Notes under the pieces: generated by a model
What the model was told of the DNA's origin: nothing
What the model saw: the letters and a program-made list of their open reading frames with translations, nothing else
Database searches by the model: none
Position numbers and translations under genes: made by a program
Source: DASWJZ01 sp963846475
Lineage (GTDB): Bacteria; Pseudomonadota; Alphaproteobacteria; Rhizobiales; Afifellaceae
Assembly (NCBI GenBank): GCA_963846475.1
Contig: CAWJVZ010000004.1
Span: 3,596,001-3,660,000, forward strand
DNA: 64,000 nucleotides
Direction: 5' to 3'
Shown: positions 44,294-54,598 of the stretch, piece by piece
Layout of the letters: every line of letters begins with the position of its first letter
Position numbering within the stretch: the first letter of the stretch is position 1

Positions 44294-45454
44294 ATGCAGC
44301 ACACGCACGCGGCGCCCCGAGGATTTCCCGAGCCGGTCTACGTCACGCGGCCATTGCTGCCGCCGCTCGCCGCATATGTGAGCTTGATCGAGGGCGTTTG
44401 GCAGCGGCAGCAGCTAACCAACAAAGGTCCCCTGCACGATGAGCTGGAGGAAGCCCTGCGACACCGGCTCCAAGCCCGGCACTTGTCGCTCGTCGCAAAC
44501 GGCACGCTAGCCATATTGCTCGCCTGCCGCGCCATGGAATTGAGTGGCGATGTGATCACCACCCCATTCACTTCCCCGGCGACTGTCAATGCGATCCACT
44601 GGGCTGGCTTGACCCCCGTATTCGCGGATGTCCATCCATTGGACCTGACGCTCGATCCCGAGAAGGTCGAACTTGCAATCACCCCGGCGACATCGGCTAT
44701 TCTGGGTGTGCATGTCTATGGCCACCCCTGCGACGTTCACGCCCTGCAGTGTATCGCCGATCGCCATGGACTCCGGATCCTCTACGATGGCGCGCACACT
44801 TTCGGGACCACAGTCCATGGTGAGCCGCTTGTCAATTTCGGCGACGCGACTGCCCTGAGCTTCCATGCCACCAAACTGTTCAACACGGCAGAAGGCGGTG
44901 CCGCCGTCTTCCGCGATCGTCGCCTCAAGGATCAATTTGATCTACTGCGGGTCTTCGGATTTCGGGATGAAACTACCGTCGTTGTTCCGGGATTAAATGC
45001 AAAAATGAGCGAAGTCGCGGCCGCACTGGGGCTTGCTAACCTGACAGTCATTGATAAGGAGATTGCCGGCCGTGCGGCAGTCGCTGCCGTTTACAGGCAA
45101 CGCCTTGCCGGACTTGGCGGCTTGAGTTTCGTTCATCCAACGAATGCCTCAGAGAGTCTTTTTTATTTCATGGTCAGAATAGACGAGACGGCGGCGCTCT
45201 CCCGCGACGGTCTGTGCGAGCGATTAAAGGATTTCAACGTGTTCGCCCGCCGCTACTTTTACCCGCTCTGTAGCGAAATCCCAGCTTATTCCGGCCTGAA
45301 GTCGAGCAGCCGGGGCAATCTCCCGGCCGCATGGCGCGCCTCGCGGGAAGTCTTGGCGTTGCCCTTGTACTCGACGTTGGGCTGCGATGGCGCCAACCGT
45401 GTTGCAGACATTATTTGCTTCCTTCTGCCAAGCAGCGATCTGCTCCAATCGTGA
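44294..45454 (+). CDS. DegT/DnrJ/EryC1/StrS-family aminotransferase
   Basis: A 386-residue PLP enzyme. TTPFTSPATVNAIHWAGLTP, DVHPLDLTLDPEKVE, YDGAHTFGTTVHGEPL and FHATKLFNTAEGGAAVF are the family blocks, with the PLP Lys in SFHATKLFNT. These enzymes aminate keto-sugars bound to nucleotides, for example in perosamine or bacillosamine formation. It partners the acetyltransferase just upstream in making an N-acetylated amino sugar for surface polysaccharide; this is inference from the pair. Confidence 0.85.
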   Translation: MQHTHAAPRGFPEPVYVTRPLLPPLAAYVSLIEGVWQRQQLTNKGPLHDELEEALRHRLQARHLSLVANGTLAILLACRAMELSGDVITTPFTSPATVNAIHWAGLTPVFADVHPLDLTLDPEKVELAITPATSAILGVHVYGHPCDVHALQCIADRHGLRILYDGAHTFGTTVHGEPLVNFGDATALSFHATKLFNTAEGGAAVFRDRRLKDQFDLLRVFGFRDETTVVVPGLNAKMSEVAAALGLANLTVIDKEIAGRAAVAAVYRQRLAGLGGLSFVHPTNASESLFYFMVRIDETAALSRDGLCERLKDFNVFARRYFYPLCSEIPAYSGLKSSSRGNLPAAWRASREVLALPLYSTLGCDGANRVADIICFLLPSSDLLQS

Positions 45455-45508
45455 GCCGTTGCATCGCAGACCGTGTCTAGGCATATCGGAAGTCTCGGAC
45501 AGCGCCCG

Positions 45509-46705
45509 CTAGATTCCGAATACCACGGGGACGTCTTCTGACAAGCGCCCGGGGAAAGCGGGCTGGCGGCGCCTTTTCCACGCCGCAACGGTCCGGTCCG
45601 GGCAACAGACTCCGGATTGGATCAGCTTCGCGGAGCTGGACTGGTCCAAAAACTGGCGCTGAAATTCGTCCTCAAGCAGACCCTCGCGGCTGAGAGCCGC
45701 CAGGCGACGCCAGTGCCAGGCGAACCGTGCGGGGAGATCTGGATTGGCAGCGAGCCAGCCCGCAACGTTATGGGCCTTTCGCGCGAAGGCCGCGTAGCCG
45801 CGGAACGGGTAGTGAAGGATGCGAAGCTTCGACGTGCTCCCCTGGGCGCCATTGACATTGTGCGCGGAATGGCTGCCCGCACCGACCTCCACGAGGCCGT
45901 CTCCGCGCACGATCACCTTCGGGCTTTCGCTCAGAAGGACCGACGGGAAGGGGAGCTGGCCACGGGACAGCTTCTGCTCAAGGCTCGCCTCGTAACCCCG
46001 CTCCACTCGGAGCGTCAGCGCGGTCAGCGCTTCAGCCGCGTCGCCCGGCTGTGGCCCGGTCATGTTCCACCTCGGTACCGTCACGACCGCCAATCCACCC
46101 TGCAGCGCGAGCTCCAGCGTTCCGCGCAGGCCCGGACTCTCGACGCAGAGGAATTCGTCGGGATCGAGGATCGCGACCCACTCAGCCCCGAAATCATCGG
46201 TGGCGATTTTAGCGATGTTCAGGAACGGATTGAAGGACAGGTAGCGCCGATCGGGCAGAACTCGCCAATCGAGCACGCCGCGCCGCCGGTATTCTTCGAG
46301 AATGTCCTGGCTGCCATCTACCGAGCCGTAGTCGTAGGCAACAACGAAATCTATGCCCAACGCAAGGTGCCAGTCGAGGAAGTCTGCCAGGATATCGGCG
46401 TTGTCATAGACGCCTACCCCGAGCACGATTCTGCCGACGCCCAGGGCGGTGCGAGGAGGGGCAGAGTCAATCTCGTGGAGATGCTTCTCCGTGCTGCGGA
46501 TGCCATCGCCAGACGAAATCTCACCTTCTCGCTTGAACGCACTTACCGCCGCCTTGGCAACGCGACGCCATTGCGCCCGTCCTTCGGGCCCGAGCGCCCG
46601 CCACAAGTCATCCGCCTCCTGCTTGGCCCTGCCCTCGTTCTTCTGGACTTGTCTGAAGATCGCCAAGGCGATCCTCATAATGTGCTCAGTGTGCATGAGA
46701 CGCAC
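45509..46705 (-). CDS. Glycosyltransferase, family-2/GT92-like
   Basis: A protein of up to 398 residues. From about residue 90: RIVLGVGVYDNADILADFLD, FVVAYDYGSVDGSQDILEEY and WVAILDPDEFLCVES, with DPDE as the DxD-type metal site. LHYPFRGYAAFARKAHNVAG follows near the end. Such proteins add sugars to surface glycans. The first 80 residues are helical and unassigned. Start codon uncertain (GTG 46705, ATG 46696 or ATG 46678). It faces the DegT gene convergently and lies directly downstream of pyk. Confidence 0.7.
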   Translation of the reverse strand: MRLMHTEHIMRIALAIFRQVQKNEGRAKQEADDLWRALGPEGRAQWRRVAKAAVSAFKREGEISSGDGIRSTEKHLHEIDSAPPRTALGVGRIVLGVGVYDNADILADFLDWHLALGIDFVVAYDYGSVDGSQDILEEYRRRGVLDWRVLPDRRYLSFNPFLNIAKIATDDFGAEWVAILDPDEFLCVESPGLRGTLELALQGGLAVVTVPRWNMTGPQPGDAAEALTALTLRVERGYEASLEQKLSRGQLPFPSVLLSESPKVIVRGDGLVEVGAGSHSAHNVNGAQGSTSKLRILHYPFRGYAAFARKAHNVAGWLAANPDLPARFAWHWRRLAALSREGLLEDEFQRQFLDQSSSAKLIQSGVCCPDRTVAAWKRRRQPAFPGRLSEDVPVVFGI

Positions 46706-46815
46706 TTACAATGAACAGGAAGACACCTCCAGTTGGCCGAATGGCGTCGGCGAACGAGCCCGCGAAGCGGAGCCTCGTAGCACGCACCGCCCCGCGGACC
46801 GAAGTTCGGGAGCCG

Positions 46816-48253
46816 CTAAATCCCGCTCTTGCCGTCGGGCCCGATGAAGGCGATGCGCAGCAGGTTGGTCGCGCCGGGGGTGCCGAAGGGCACGCCGGCG
46901 GTGATGATGACGCGCTGGCCCGGCGTGCCAAAACCTTCGCTGCAGGCGATGCTGCAGGCGCGGTTGACCATCTCGTCGACGTCGTGGACGTCCTCCGTCT
47001 CGACGCAATGCAGGCCCCACACCAGCGACAGGCGGCGCGCCGTCTTGCGGATCGGCGACAGCGCGATGATCGGCACGCCCGGCCGCTCGCGCGAGGCGCG
47101 CAGGCCCGTCGAGCCGGACGAGGTGTAGCAGACGATCGCCGCCAGCCCGAGCGTCTCGGCGATCTGCCGGGCGGCGGAAGTGATGGTGTCGGCGCCGGTC
47201 GATTCCGGGTCGGTGCGCTGCGCGTGGATGATGCCCGAAAAGAGCCTGTCCTCCTCCACCGCCTCGGCGATGCGGCTCATCGTCTCCACCGCCTCGACCG
47301 GATATTCGCCGGCCGCCGATTCGGCGGAGAGCATCACCGCGTCGGCGCCTTCGAACACCGCCACGGCGACGTCCGACACCTCGGCGCGGGTGGGGACGGG
47401 CGCGGCGATCATGCTTTCCAGCATCTGCGTGGCGACGACGACCGGTTTTCCCAGGCGGCGGGCGGCGCGCGTCAGCTGTTTCTGCACGCCGGGCACCGCC
47501 TCCAGCGGCATCTCCACGCCGAGGTCGCCGCGCGCCACCATGATGGCGTCCGACAGCTCCATGATCTCGTCGATGCGCTGCAGCGCCTGCGGCTTCTCGA
47601 TCTTGGCCATGATGCCGGCGCGGCCCTGGACGATCTTGCGCGCCTCCGCGACGTCCTCGGCGCGCTGGATGAAGGACAGCGCCACCCAGTCGACCTCCTC
47701 GGCGAGCGCCGCTTCCAGGTCGCGGATGTCCTTTTGCGTGAGCGCGCCGGATTTGAGGATCGTGTCGGGCAGGCTGACGCCCTTGCGGTCGGAGAGTTTT
47801 TTGCCCTGCACGACTTGCGTTGCGGCGCGGCCTTCGCTCACCTCCGAGACCCTTCAGGCGGACGCGGCCGTCGTCGAGCAAAATCGCGTGGCCGGGCTCC
47901 AGCGCCGCCAGAATTTCCGGGTGGGGCAGCTCGACGCGCTCGCGGTCGCCGGGGGCGGTGTCGCTGTCGAGCGTAAAGGCCTGGCCGCGCTCCAGCTCGA
48001 CGGAGCCGTGCTCGAAGTTGCCCAGCCGGAGCTTTGGGCCCTGCAGGTCCGCCAGGATGCCGATCGGGCGGTCGCACTTCGCCTCGACGCCGCGGATGAT
48101 TTTCACCAGCTCGCGCATCGCCGCGTGCGAGGTGTGGCTCATGTTGATGCGAAAGATGTCCGCGCCGGCGCGGAACAGCTGCTCGATCGTTTCAGGGGTG
48201 TTTGAGGAAGGTCCGAGAGTGGCGAGAATCTTGATCTTGCGCTTGCGTCTCAT
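46816..48253 (-). CDS. pyk: Pyruvate kinase, one frameshift
   Basis: About 478 residues when joined over a shift near 47845 (one G too many in a GGG run between RVRLK and SEGRAATQVV). It begins MRRKRKIKILATLGPSSNTP and contains FRINMSHTSHAAMRELV, the catalytic-site stretch GIMAKIEKPQAL, ARGDLGVEMPLEAVPGVQKQ and VVATQMLESMI, and the allosteric-type C-terminal domain. It converts phosphoenolpyruvate and ADP to pyruvate and ATP. Its start overlaps the DUF1036 stop by 4 bases. The 3' end is duplicated at 42364-42538. As a core gene it is probably intact in the organism. Confidence 0.88.
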
Positions 48254-48702
48254 CGGCCGCCGACACCCCGGCTCGTCGGTTCGGTGAGCTGGATGGTCCA
48301 GCTCTCCTGGTGGCCGGTGTCGACCTCATAGAAGCCGGTGCGCTGATAGCCGCGGGCGACGCAATCGTTCACCCCCTCGATGGTGAACTCCTTCTCCTGC
48401 GTGCAGAGATAGGCGCTGGTGCCGCCCCATTCGCCGCCCTCGTCGTAATCCACCGCATACATGTAGTAGAAGCGGCCGACCAGCGGCCCCTTCAGGAGGG
48501 TCGCGCAGCTGTCGGCCTCCACCGTCCACCAGCCCTCGGTGGTCCAGTCGCGCTCGGCCTTGTAGCCGATGGCGATGCCGACGCGGCTTTCCGTCTTGTT
48601 GCAGACGCGCAGATCCGCCTGGGCGGCGCTGACGGCGAGGGGGGACAAAAGCATGCAGAGAAGGGCGGGGGCGGCAGTCGAGCTGCGGCGGAGAAGCGGC
48701 AT
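48250..48702 (-). CDS. DUF1036 family exported protein
   Basis: A 150-residue protein with the signal peptide MPLLRRSSTAAPALLCMLLS...AAQA, followed by DLRVCNKTESRVGIAIGYKA and EGWWTVEADSCATLLKGPLV, as in DUF1036. Several cysteines suggest disulphides in the periplasm. The gene sits directly before pyk, with a 4-base overlap, an arrangement common in Hyphomicrobiales. Function is unknown. The start at 48702 is favoured over 48717 because the signal peptide begins there. Confidence 0.85.
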   Translation of the reverse strand: MPLLRRSSTAAPALLCMLLSPLAVSAAQADLRVCNKTESRVGIAIGYKAERDWTTEGWWTVEADSCATLLKGPLVGRFYYMYAVDYDEGGEWGGTSAYLCTQEKEFTIEGVNDCVARGYQRTGFYEVDTGHQESWTIQLTEPTSRGVGGR

Positions 48703-48706
48703 GGCT

Positions 48707-50054
48707 TCACCCTTCATCCCTGGCGCGGATCAAATCGTTTCCTCTTAAACTTTTTGCCCGCCGCGAATTCGGGTTGTCAACGATGACGGAGCGAAAGTCG
48801 TTGACGTTGGTGCCGGTCGGCCCGGTCATCAACAGATCCCCCATCCGGCTGAAGAACCCGGTGGCGTCGTTGTTTTGCAGGAAAGCGGCGGCATTGAGGC
48901 CCGCCGCCCGTGCCCGGGCGACCGTGGTGGCGTCCGCAAAGGCCCCGGCCGGGTCGGTCGCGGCGCCCGCCCCGCCGTCCGTGCCGTCGGTGTCGGCGGC
49001 GAGCGCGGTAATGCCCAGCGCGCCGTCGATGGCGACGGCCAGCGCCAGCGCATATTCCTGGTTCGGGCCACCCTTGCCGTTGCCGCGCACCGTCACGGTG
49101 AGCTCGCCGCCGGAGAGGAAGAGGATTTTTCGCCCGGCCCGGAGCGCCTCGATGGCCATCGCGCCATGCGCCCGCCCGACTTCCGACGCTTCGCCTTCCA
49201 GTGCGTCGCCGAGCATGACCACGTCGAAGCCGGCGTCGCGGCCGATCGCGGCGGCGGCTTCGAGCGAATCCGCCGGGCGGCTGACGATGCGGAGCTCCGC
49301 CTTGCCAAACACCGGGTCGCCCGGCTTCGGCGTCTCGCCTGCGGGCCCGCGCAGCACCGCCTCAACCCGGTCCGGCACGGCGATCCGCCAGCGGGCGAGC
49401 GCCGCCATGGCATCGGCCGCCGTGCTCGGATCGGGCACCGTCGGGCCGGAGGCGATCAGCGAGGGATCGTCGCCCGGCACGTCGGAGAGGCAGAGCGTGA
49501 GCGAGCGGGCCGGGTGAATGCGTGCGGCAAGCCGGCCGCCCTTGATGCGCGACAGGTGCTTTCGGACCGTGTTGATGTCGGAGATCGGCGCGCCGGAGGC
49601 GAGCAGTTGTCTGGTCAGCGCCTGCTTGTCCTCGATGCTCGAGGCCTTCCGCGGGCGCGATCCAGTTCGCCGAGCCGCCGCCCGAGACGAGCACCAGCAC
49701 GAGATCGTCGGGACCGGCCTCCGCGGCAAGCGCCAGGACGTCGGCGGTGGCGGCGAGGCCGGCCGCATCGGGCACGGGGTGGCCCGCCTCGATGCAGCGG
49801 ATTCTTTTGAGCGGCCGCCCGTAGCCGTGGCGGGTGACGCAGATGCCGGAAAAGCGCTCCGGCGCGATCAGCGCCGGGTCGAGATAATGGCGCTCGCAGG
49901 TCTCCGCCATGTGAGCGCCCGACTTGCCGCAGGCGAGCACGATGAGCCTGCCGCGTGACGGCGGCTCGGGAAGGTGAGGCGGCAGGCAGATCGCCGGCTG
50001 GGCGCGCGCTACCGCCGCGTCGAACATGTTTCGGCAGAGCTCGCGCGGATTCAT
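48707..50054 (-). CDS. Glycerate kinase, MOFRL type, one frameshift
   Basis: About 447 residues. The N-terminal part reads LIVLACGKSGAHMAETCERH and VTRHGYGRPLKRIRCIEAGH; after a shift near 49650 come NTVRKHLSRIKGGRLAARIH, LCLSDVPGDDPSLIASGPTV, and the C-terminal MOFRL domain (FLSGGELTVTVRGNGKGGPN, ALAADTDGTDGGAGAATDPA). It phosphorylates glycerate to 2-phosphoglycerate with ATP (also annotated as hydroxypyruvate reductase TtuD in older work). It lies between DUF1036/pyk and the EamA gene, with stop/start overlaps of 4 bases with the latter. Confidence 0.85.
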
Positions 50055-50956
50055 GTCCGCCTGGGCCTGGCGACGAAGATGCCGGCGAAGATGGCGACGG
50101 CCCCGAACGCCTGGATCCATCCGAGGCGCTCGCCCAGCATGAGCCAGCCGAAGCAGGCTGCCGCGATCGCCTCCAGGAAGATGACCAGCGCGGAAAAGGC
50201 CGCCGGCAGATGGCCGAGCGCGAAGGCCAGCAATCCCTGCCCGCCGGCATGGCTGACCAGCGCCAGCGCGAAGAGCGCGGCCACGGCGACGGCCGCGGTC
50301 GGCCACATAACATTCTCGATGAGCACCGCCTCGACGAGGAGCATCGCGGCCGTCACGAGGCTGGAAAGGAACAGGGTGCGGCCGGAGCCGTAGACGCGTC
50401 GGGCGCGGCGCACAGCCAGGAAATAGGCGCCGAAGAAGAACGACGTGGCGACGCCGTAGAGGTCGCCGTCGAGGTTTTCCGGCCTGAGCGACCAGGTGGC
50501 GCCGATCAGCGCGGCCGCGCCGATCAGGCAGAGGGCGAGACCAAGGAAAACCTGGCGCTGCACGCTCTCGCCCAGGAACAGCCCGGAGCCGAGCACGACC
50601 CACACCGGCGCCAGCGTGGCGAGGAAGGTCGCGTTCGCCACGGTGGTGTTCATGATGGCGAGGTGCCAGAAACTCAAATCCGCGGCGAAGAAGAGGCCGG
50701 CCAGCACCACCGACCCAAGCGCCGCGGCGTCCGGCGGCGCGGCGTCCGCCGGCCGGGCTTCGAGCCGCGCCCAAAGCCACAGCGCCGGCAGCGCGAGCGC
50801 GACGCGCCAGAACGCGCTGGTGAACGGGCCGATCTCGGCGAAGCGGACGAAGATCGGCGATATGCCCATGGCCGTCGCCCCGCCGACCAGCGCCAGGAAG
50901 GCGAGCGGCGCGGCATCGGCGGTCCGTGCCGACGGCCGGGAAACGGGTGCGACCAT
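50051..50956 (-). CDS. EamA/DMT-family membrane transporter
   Basis: A 301-residue protein with about ten membrane helices in two EamA repeats: LALVGGATAMGISPIFVRFA, SFWHLAIMNTTVANATFLAT, FFFGAYFLAVRRARRVYGSG and MLGERLGWIQAFGAVAIFAG. It is probably a metabolite exporter of the inner membrane. The start overlaps no other gene; the stop overlaps the glycerate kinase start by 4 bases, so they are likely co-translated and it may handle a related acid. That is inference only. Confidence 0.83.
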   Translation of the reverse strand: MVAPVSRPSARTADAAPLAFLALVGGATAMGISPIFVRFAEIGPFTSAFWRVALALPALWLWARLEARPADAAPPDAAALGSVVLAGLFFAADLSFWHLAIMNTTVANATFLATLAPVWVVLGSGLFLGESVQRQVFLGLALCLIGAAALIGATWSLRPENLDGDLYGVATSFFFGAYFLAVRRARRVYGSGRTLFLSSLVTAAMLLVEAVLIENVMWPTAAVAVAALFALALVSHAGGQGLLAFALGHLPAAFSALVIFLEAIAAACFGWLMLGERLGWIQAFGAVAIFAGIFVARPRRT

Positions 50957-51052
50957 TCGATTAATCCGCGGGACTGGTCTGGCAGGCAGGCGCGGCAGCT
51001 CCTATCATGCCGCGGCGGTTCTCCGCGAGAAGTTCTCTTCCCACGAGGCTCG

Positions 51053-51894
51053 ATGACCAGGGCGGCACAGCTCGATGCCGGGGCGTTTCCGCGGTCCGAT
51101 TCCTACGAGGCTTTGGACGGCGACCTCGAAGGCGGCCTGGTCATCCTGATCGACCATGCCAGCAACCGCATCCCGCCCGAATATGCCGATCTCGGCCTGC
51201 CGCCAGCGAGCTGGAGCGGCACATCGCCTACGACATCGGCGCCGGCCCGCTCGGTCGCGTGCTGGCCGAGCGCTTCCGCGCGCCGGCGCTGCTGACCAAT
51301 TTCTCACGCCTGCTGATCGATCCCAACCGCGGCGAGGACGACCCCACCCTTGTCATGCGCCTATCCGACGGCGCCGTCGTTCCGGGCAACGCCGGCGCGG
51401 ACGCGGTGGAGGTCGCAGCGCGGCTTGCGCGCTTTCACCGGCCGTATCACGGCGCGGTCGAAAAGCTGCTCGACGCAATGACCGCCACGGGCCGCCCTCC
51501 CGCCATCCTGTCGATCCATTCCTACACGCCGGTGTGGAAGGGCGAGCGGCGCCCTTGGCACGGCGGCATCCTGTGGGACCGCGACCCGCGCTTCGCTCTG
51601 CCGCTCCTCGACGGCTTGCGGAGCGAGGCCGGATTGCGGGTGGGCGACAACGAGCCCTATTCAGGCGCGCTGAAGAACGACACTATGTATCGGCACGGCA
51701 CGATGCGCGGGCTCGCCCATGCGCTCCTGGAGGTCCGCAACGACCTGATCGCCGGTCCTGCGGGCGTCCTGGAATGGGCGGACCGGCTGGAGCCGGTGCT
51801 GCGCCAGATCCTGGCGGATCGCAGGCTTTACGAGGTCCGCCGCTACGGTTCGTTGGCCGACGCCGACGGTGAGGGAGAAGAGGATGACGCCTGA
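51053..51894 (+). CDS. N-formylglutamate amidohydrolase family protein, one frameshift
   Basis: About 280 residues. VILIDHASNRIPPEYADLGL is the family N-terminus; after a shift near 51205 come ELERHIAYDIGAGPLGRVLA, FSRLLIDPNRGEDDPTLV, ILSIHSYTPVWKGERRPWHG and VGDNEPYSGALKNDTMYRHG. The family hydrolyses N-formylglutamate in the histidine-degradation pathway, but members next to pyk/DUF1244 genes in rhizobia have not been linked to histidine use. Its end overlaps the DUF1244 start by 11 bases. Confidence 0.83.
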
Positions 51895-52192
51895 GCTCGA
51901 CGAAGCGACGCGGACGGAGCTTGAGGCGGCCGCCTTTCGCCGCCTGGTCGAGCATCTCCGCGCCCGCACCGACGTGCAGAACATCGACTTGATGAACCTC
52001 GCCGGCTTCTGCCGAAACTGCCTGTCGAACTGGTACCGCGAGGCGGCCGAGGCCAAAAACATCCCGCTTTCCAAGGAAGAGAGCCGGGAGATCGTCTACG
52101 GCATGCCCTACGACGTCTGGAAGGATCGCCACCAGACCGAGGCTTCGCCGGCGAGCCTGGAGGCGCTGGCGAGGAGCCACCGCCACGACTGA
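51884..52192 (+). CDS. DUF1244 family protein
   Basis: A 102-residue protein. QNIDLMNLAGFCRNCLSNWY, then REAAEAKNIPLSKEESREIV and YGMPYDVWKDRHQTEA, is the DUF1244 signature, with CRNC as a conserved Cys pair that could bind metal. The family is almost restricted to proteobacteria and has no known function. It overlaps the amidohydrolase gene and is followed 88 bases later by gapR, a conserved neighbourhood in Hyphomicrobiales. Confidence 0.88.
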   Translation: MTPELDEATRTELEAAAFRRLVEHLRARTDVQNIDLMNLAGFCRNCLSNWYREAAEAKNIPLSKEESREIVYGMPYDVWKDRHQTEASPASLEALARSHRHD

Positions 52193-52280
52193 GCGAGGAA
52201 TGTGAGGATTGGGCTTGCTCGGCTGTTGACCTTTTCTCCCTCGGCAGGCACCCCGGCTCGCGAGCAACGAGGAGCAAGAG

Positions 52281-52556
52281 ATGGCCGACACGGGCGGTGT
52301 GGCAGCGGGTCAGCTGCGGTCCTTCATCGAGCGGATCGAGCGCCTGGAAGAAGAGAAGAAGGGGCTGTCGGACGACATCCGCGACGTCTTCGCCGAAGCC
52401 AAGGGCAACGGCTTCGACACCAAGGTGATGCGGCAGGTGATCCGGCTTCGCAAGAAGGAGCCGGCCGAGCGGCAGGAGGAGGAGGCGATCCTCGACCTCT
52501 ACATGCACGCGCTCGGGATGGCGCCCGCTCCGGCCGCTTCGGGCGGCGAGGAATAG
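52281..52556 (+). CDS. gapR: Nucleoid-associated protein GapR (DUF2312)
   Basis: A 91-residue protein. GQLRSFIERIERLEEEKKGL, then SDDIRDVFAEAKGNGFDTKV and MRQVIRLRKKEPAERQEEEA, match GapR of Caulobacter, a coiled-coil protein that encircles overtwisted DNA ahead of forks and RNA polymerase and helps topoisomerases. The start at 52281 follows GAGGAGCAAGAG. Length and sequence are normal for alphaproteobacteria. Confidence 0.92.
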   Translation: MADTGGVAAGQLRSFIERIERLEEEKKGLSDDIRDVFAEAKGNGFDTKVMRQVIRLRKKEPAERQEEEAILDLYMHALGMAPAPAASGGEE

Positions 52557-52605
52557 CTCGCAATCAGGCCCAGCGCAGATAGCCGCGAGCCGCGGCAGGT
52601 CGATC

Positions 52606-54443
52606 CTACTGGGCGAGGCTGGCGAAGAGGCGCGAGATGAAGCTCTCGTCGGCGGGCGCGTCTGCGCTCCCGACAACCTCGAACCGGTCGGTCGGCAGGC
52701 TCGGCTCCGTCACGGCGCCGGCCAGCACGGCTGCCGAAGCCGGTATGGCGAACAGGCCCGGCGCGCCGGCCGGCTGCGGCATGGCAAAGCCGGCCGATCC
52801 GTCCGTGGCGGCCGGCATCGCGATCAGGTCGGCAAGCGCGTCCTGGTCGCCATAGGCCGGCTCCGCTGCGGGGGCGGCGGCGATCTGAATGGGCGCGGCC
52901 TCGCTTGCGGCTGCGGGCGCCGGCGCTGTGGCAACGGGCGCGATATCGGCGACTTCCACATCCGTCGACAGCCCGGCGCCGGTGAAGGCGACGGCAACCG
53001 GACGCGGCCGCGGCACCGGCGGGGCATCGGGCTCGCCGCCGAGAGCATTGACTGCGGCAATCGCCGAAGCGGCGCTCGCCACGGTCGCGCTAACCGGCGT
53101 CACATCCATGTCCTCGATCGCCGCGAAGCCGGCGAGAATGGCGCGGTCGGCGTCGGAGACCGGCGCGGCATCGGCTGAAGGCGAGCTGACGGCCACCTGC
53201 ACAGGCGCTGCCGCGGCCTGCTCTGGCGCGGAGGTCGAGCCCTCGGCCTGGATCGACAGCGCGGCGATGGCGTCCTCGGCCGCCACCGCCAATGCGTCTC
53301 CGCCGCGGGCGCCCTGCAGGCTGCCGGCGAGCAGCGTCGAGTCGGGCCGGCCGCGCGGCAGCGGCGCGAAGGCGAGCGAAGCGACCGCCGTGCCGTCTTC
53401 TGTCGCGGTGGCGGATTGCGCCGGCAGATCCGGCGCAAGCGAAGCCAGCATCATGTCGGTCTCACTGGCGGGACGTGCCTTCGGCAGACGCGCCTCGGCG
53501 GGCGTGTCCACCGCGGCGATCAGCACCTGCGGCTCGGCGATGGCCGGCGCGACCGGATTCGGCGGGGTTGGCGGGGGTGGCGGGGGCGAGTTGCGGCGGC
53601 TCGCCGCGGATCGGCTTCGGCGCAGGCGCTGCGGCAGTCGCCGCCGCGCCGTCGTCCTCGGCCTGGTCGGCGCCGCCGTCGAACAGCCGCTTCAGCCAGC
53701 CCTTGCCGTCATTGCCGCCGCCGGCCTCGTCGCCGGTCTCCAGATATGCAAGCGCGGTGCCGCCGGAGCTCTTGCGTGCCGCCAGGGCGCGCTGGTAGCC
53801 GGGCAGGGGCTTGCCGTCGGCGGGCACATGCAGCGTCTCGCCGTTGGGGAACAGCGCAATCAGCTGCGAACGGCTCATGCGCGGCCAGGCACGCACATTG
53901 CCGGTGTCGGTGTGCACGAAAGGCGAGCCGGACGTCGGATAATAGCCGACGCCGCCGCCCTGCAGCTTCATGGCGATGCCGCGGAGCTTGGCGAGCGGCA
54001 CGTCGGTCACGTACCAGTCCATCGCCTTGCCGAGCGTATGCTGGCTCTTTTCCGCGACGCCGCTTGCTGCGGCTGCGCAGCATGTTGTTGGTGGCGGGCG
54101 AGCGATAGGCGGAGACGACGTGGATGTAGTCGCGCGAGCCGCTCTGCTTGTAGATCGCCCAGACCAGGTCCAGGAGTTTCGGGTCCATCTGGGCGGGCTC
54201 GTTGCGGCGCCAGTCGCGCAGGAACTTGTTGATCCGCGCCAGTTCGGCGCGGTCGTAGCGTCCGCCGCGCTTGAAGGTGAATTCGCCGCGCTCGCCGGTA
54301 TGCCCGAAATAGAGCTTCAGCGTCCTGTCCTGTTCGCGCGACTGGGCTGACCCGCCAGGTACCGCCACGATGGACGCAAGGAAGAGGCCGATCGCGAGCC
54401 AGACGTTCAGGCCGATCGACTTTAGCACGGTCGGATGTCTCAA
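52606..54443 (-). CDS. DUF882/peptidase M15-like exported protein with long low-complexity tail, two frameshifts
   Basis: About 610 residues when joined over shifts near 54065 and 53555. It has a signal peptide (GLNVWLAIGLFLASIVAVPG), then the DUF882 (YcbK-like) domain: TLKLYFGHTGERGEFTFKRG, VVSAYRSPATNNMLRSRSK and, after the first shift, HTLGKAMDWYV and GSPFVHTDTGNVRAW. The His and Asp residues in these motifs are the expected zinc ligands of a murein peptidase fold. The C-terminal ~330 residues are Ala/Pro-rich and probably unstructured or wall-spanning. It precedes the L,D-transpeptidase gene's end by 155 bases, which fits a cell-wall role. Confidence 0.75.
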
Positions 54444-54598
54444 AACGCTGTCGCCCTCATCTCGGGGCGGCCTGCCCCCAATTCGCTAGCCGTCGATCCT
54501 GGCCCACCTTGATTAATCCGGAATTAAAAAGCGGGCTATGGCGGAAATGCGGCGCAGCCCGCCGAGATTATGGCAAGATTTGGACAGAACACAACAGG

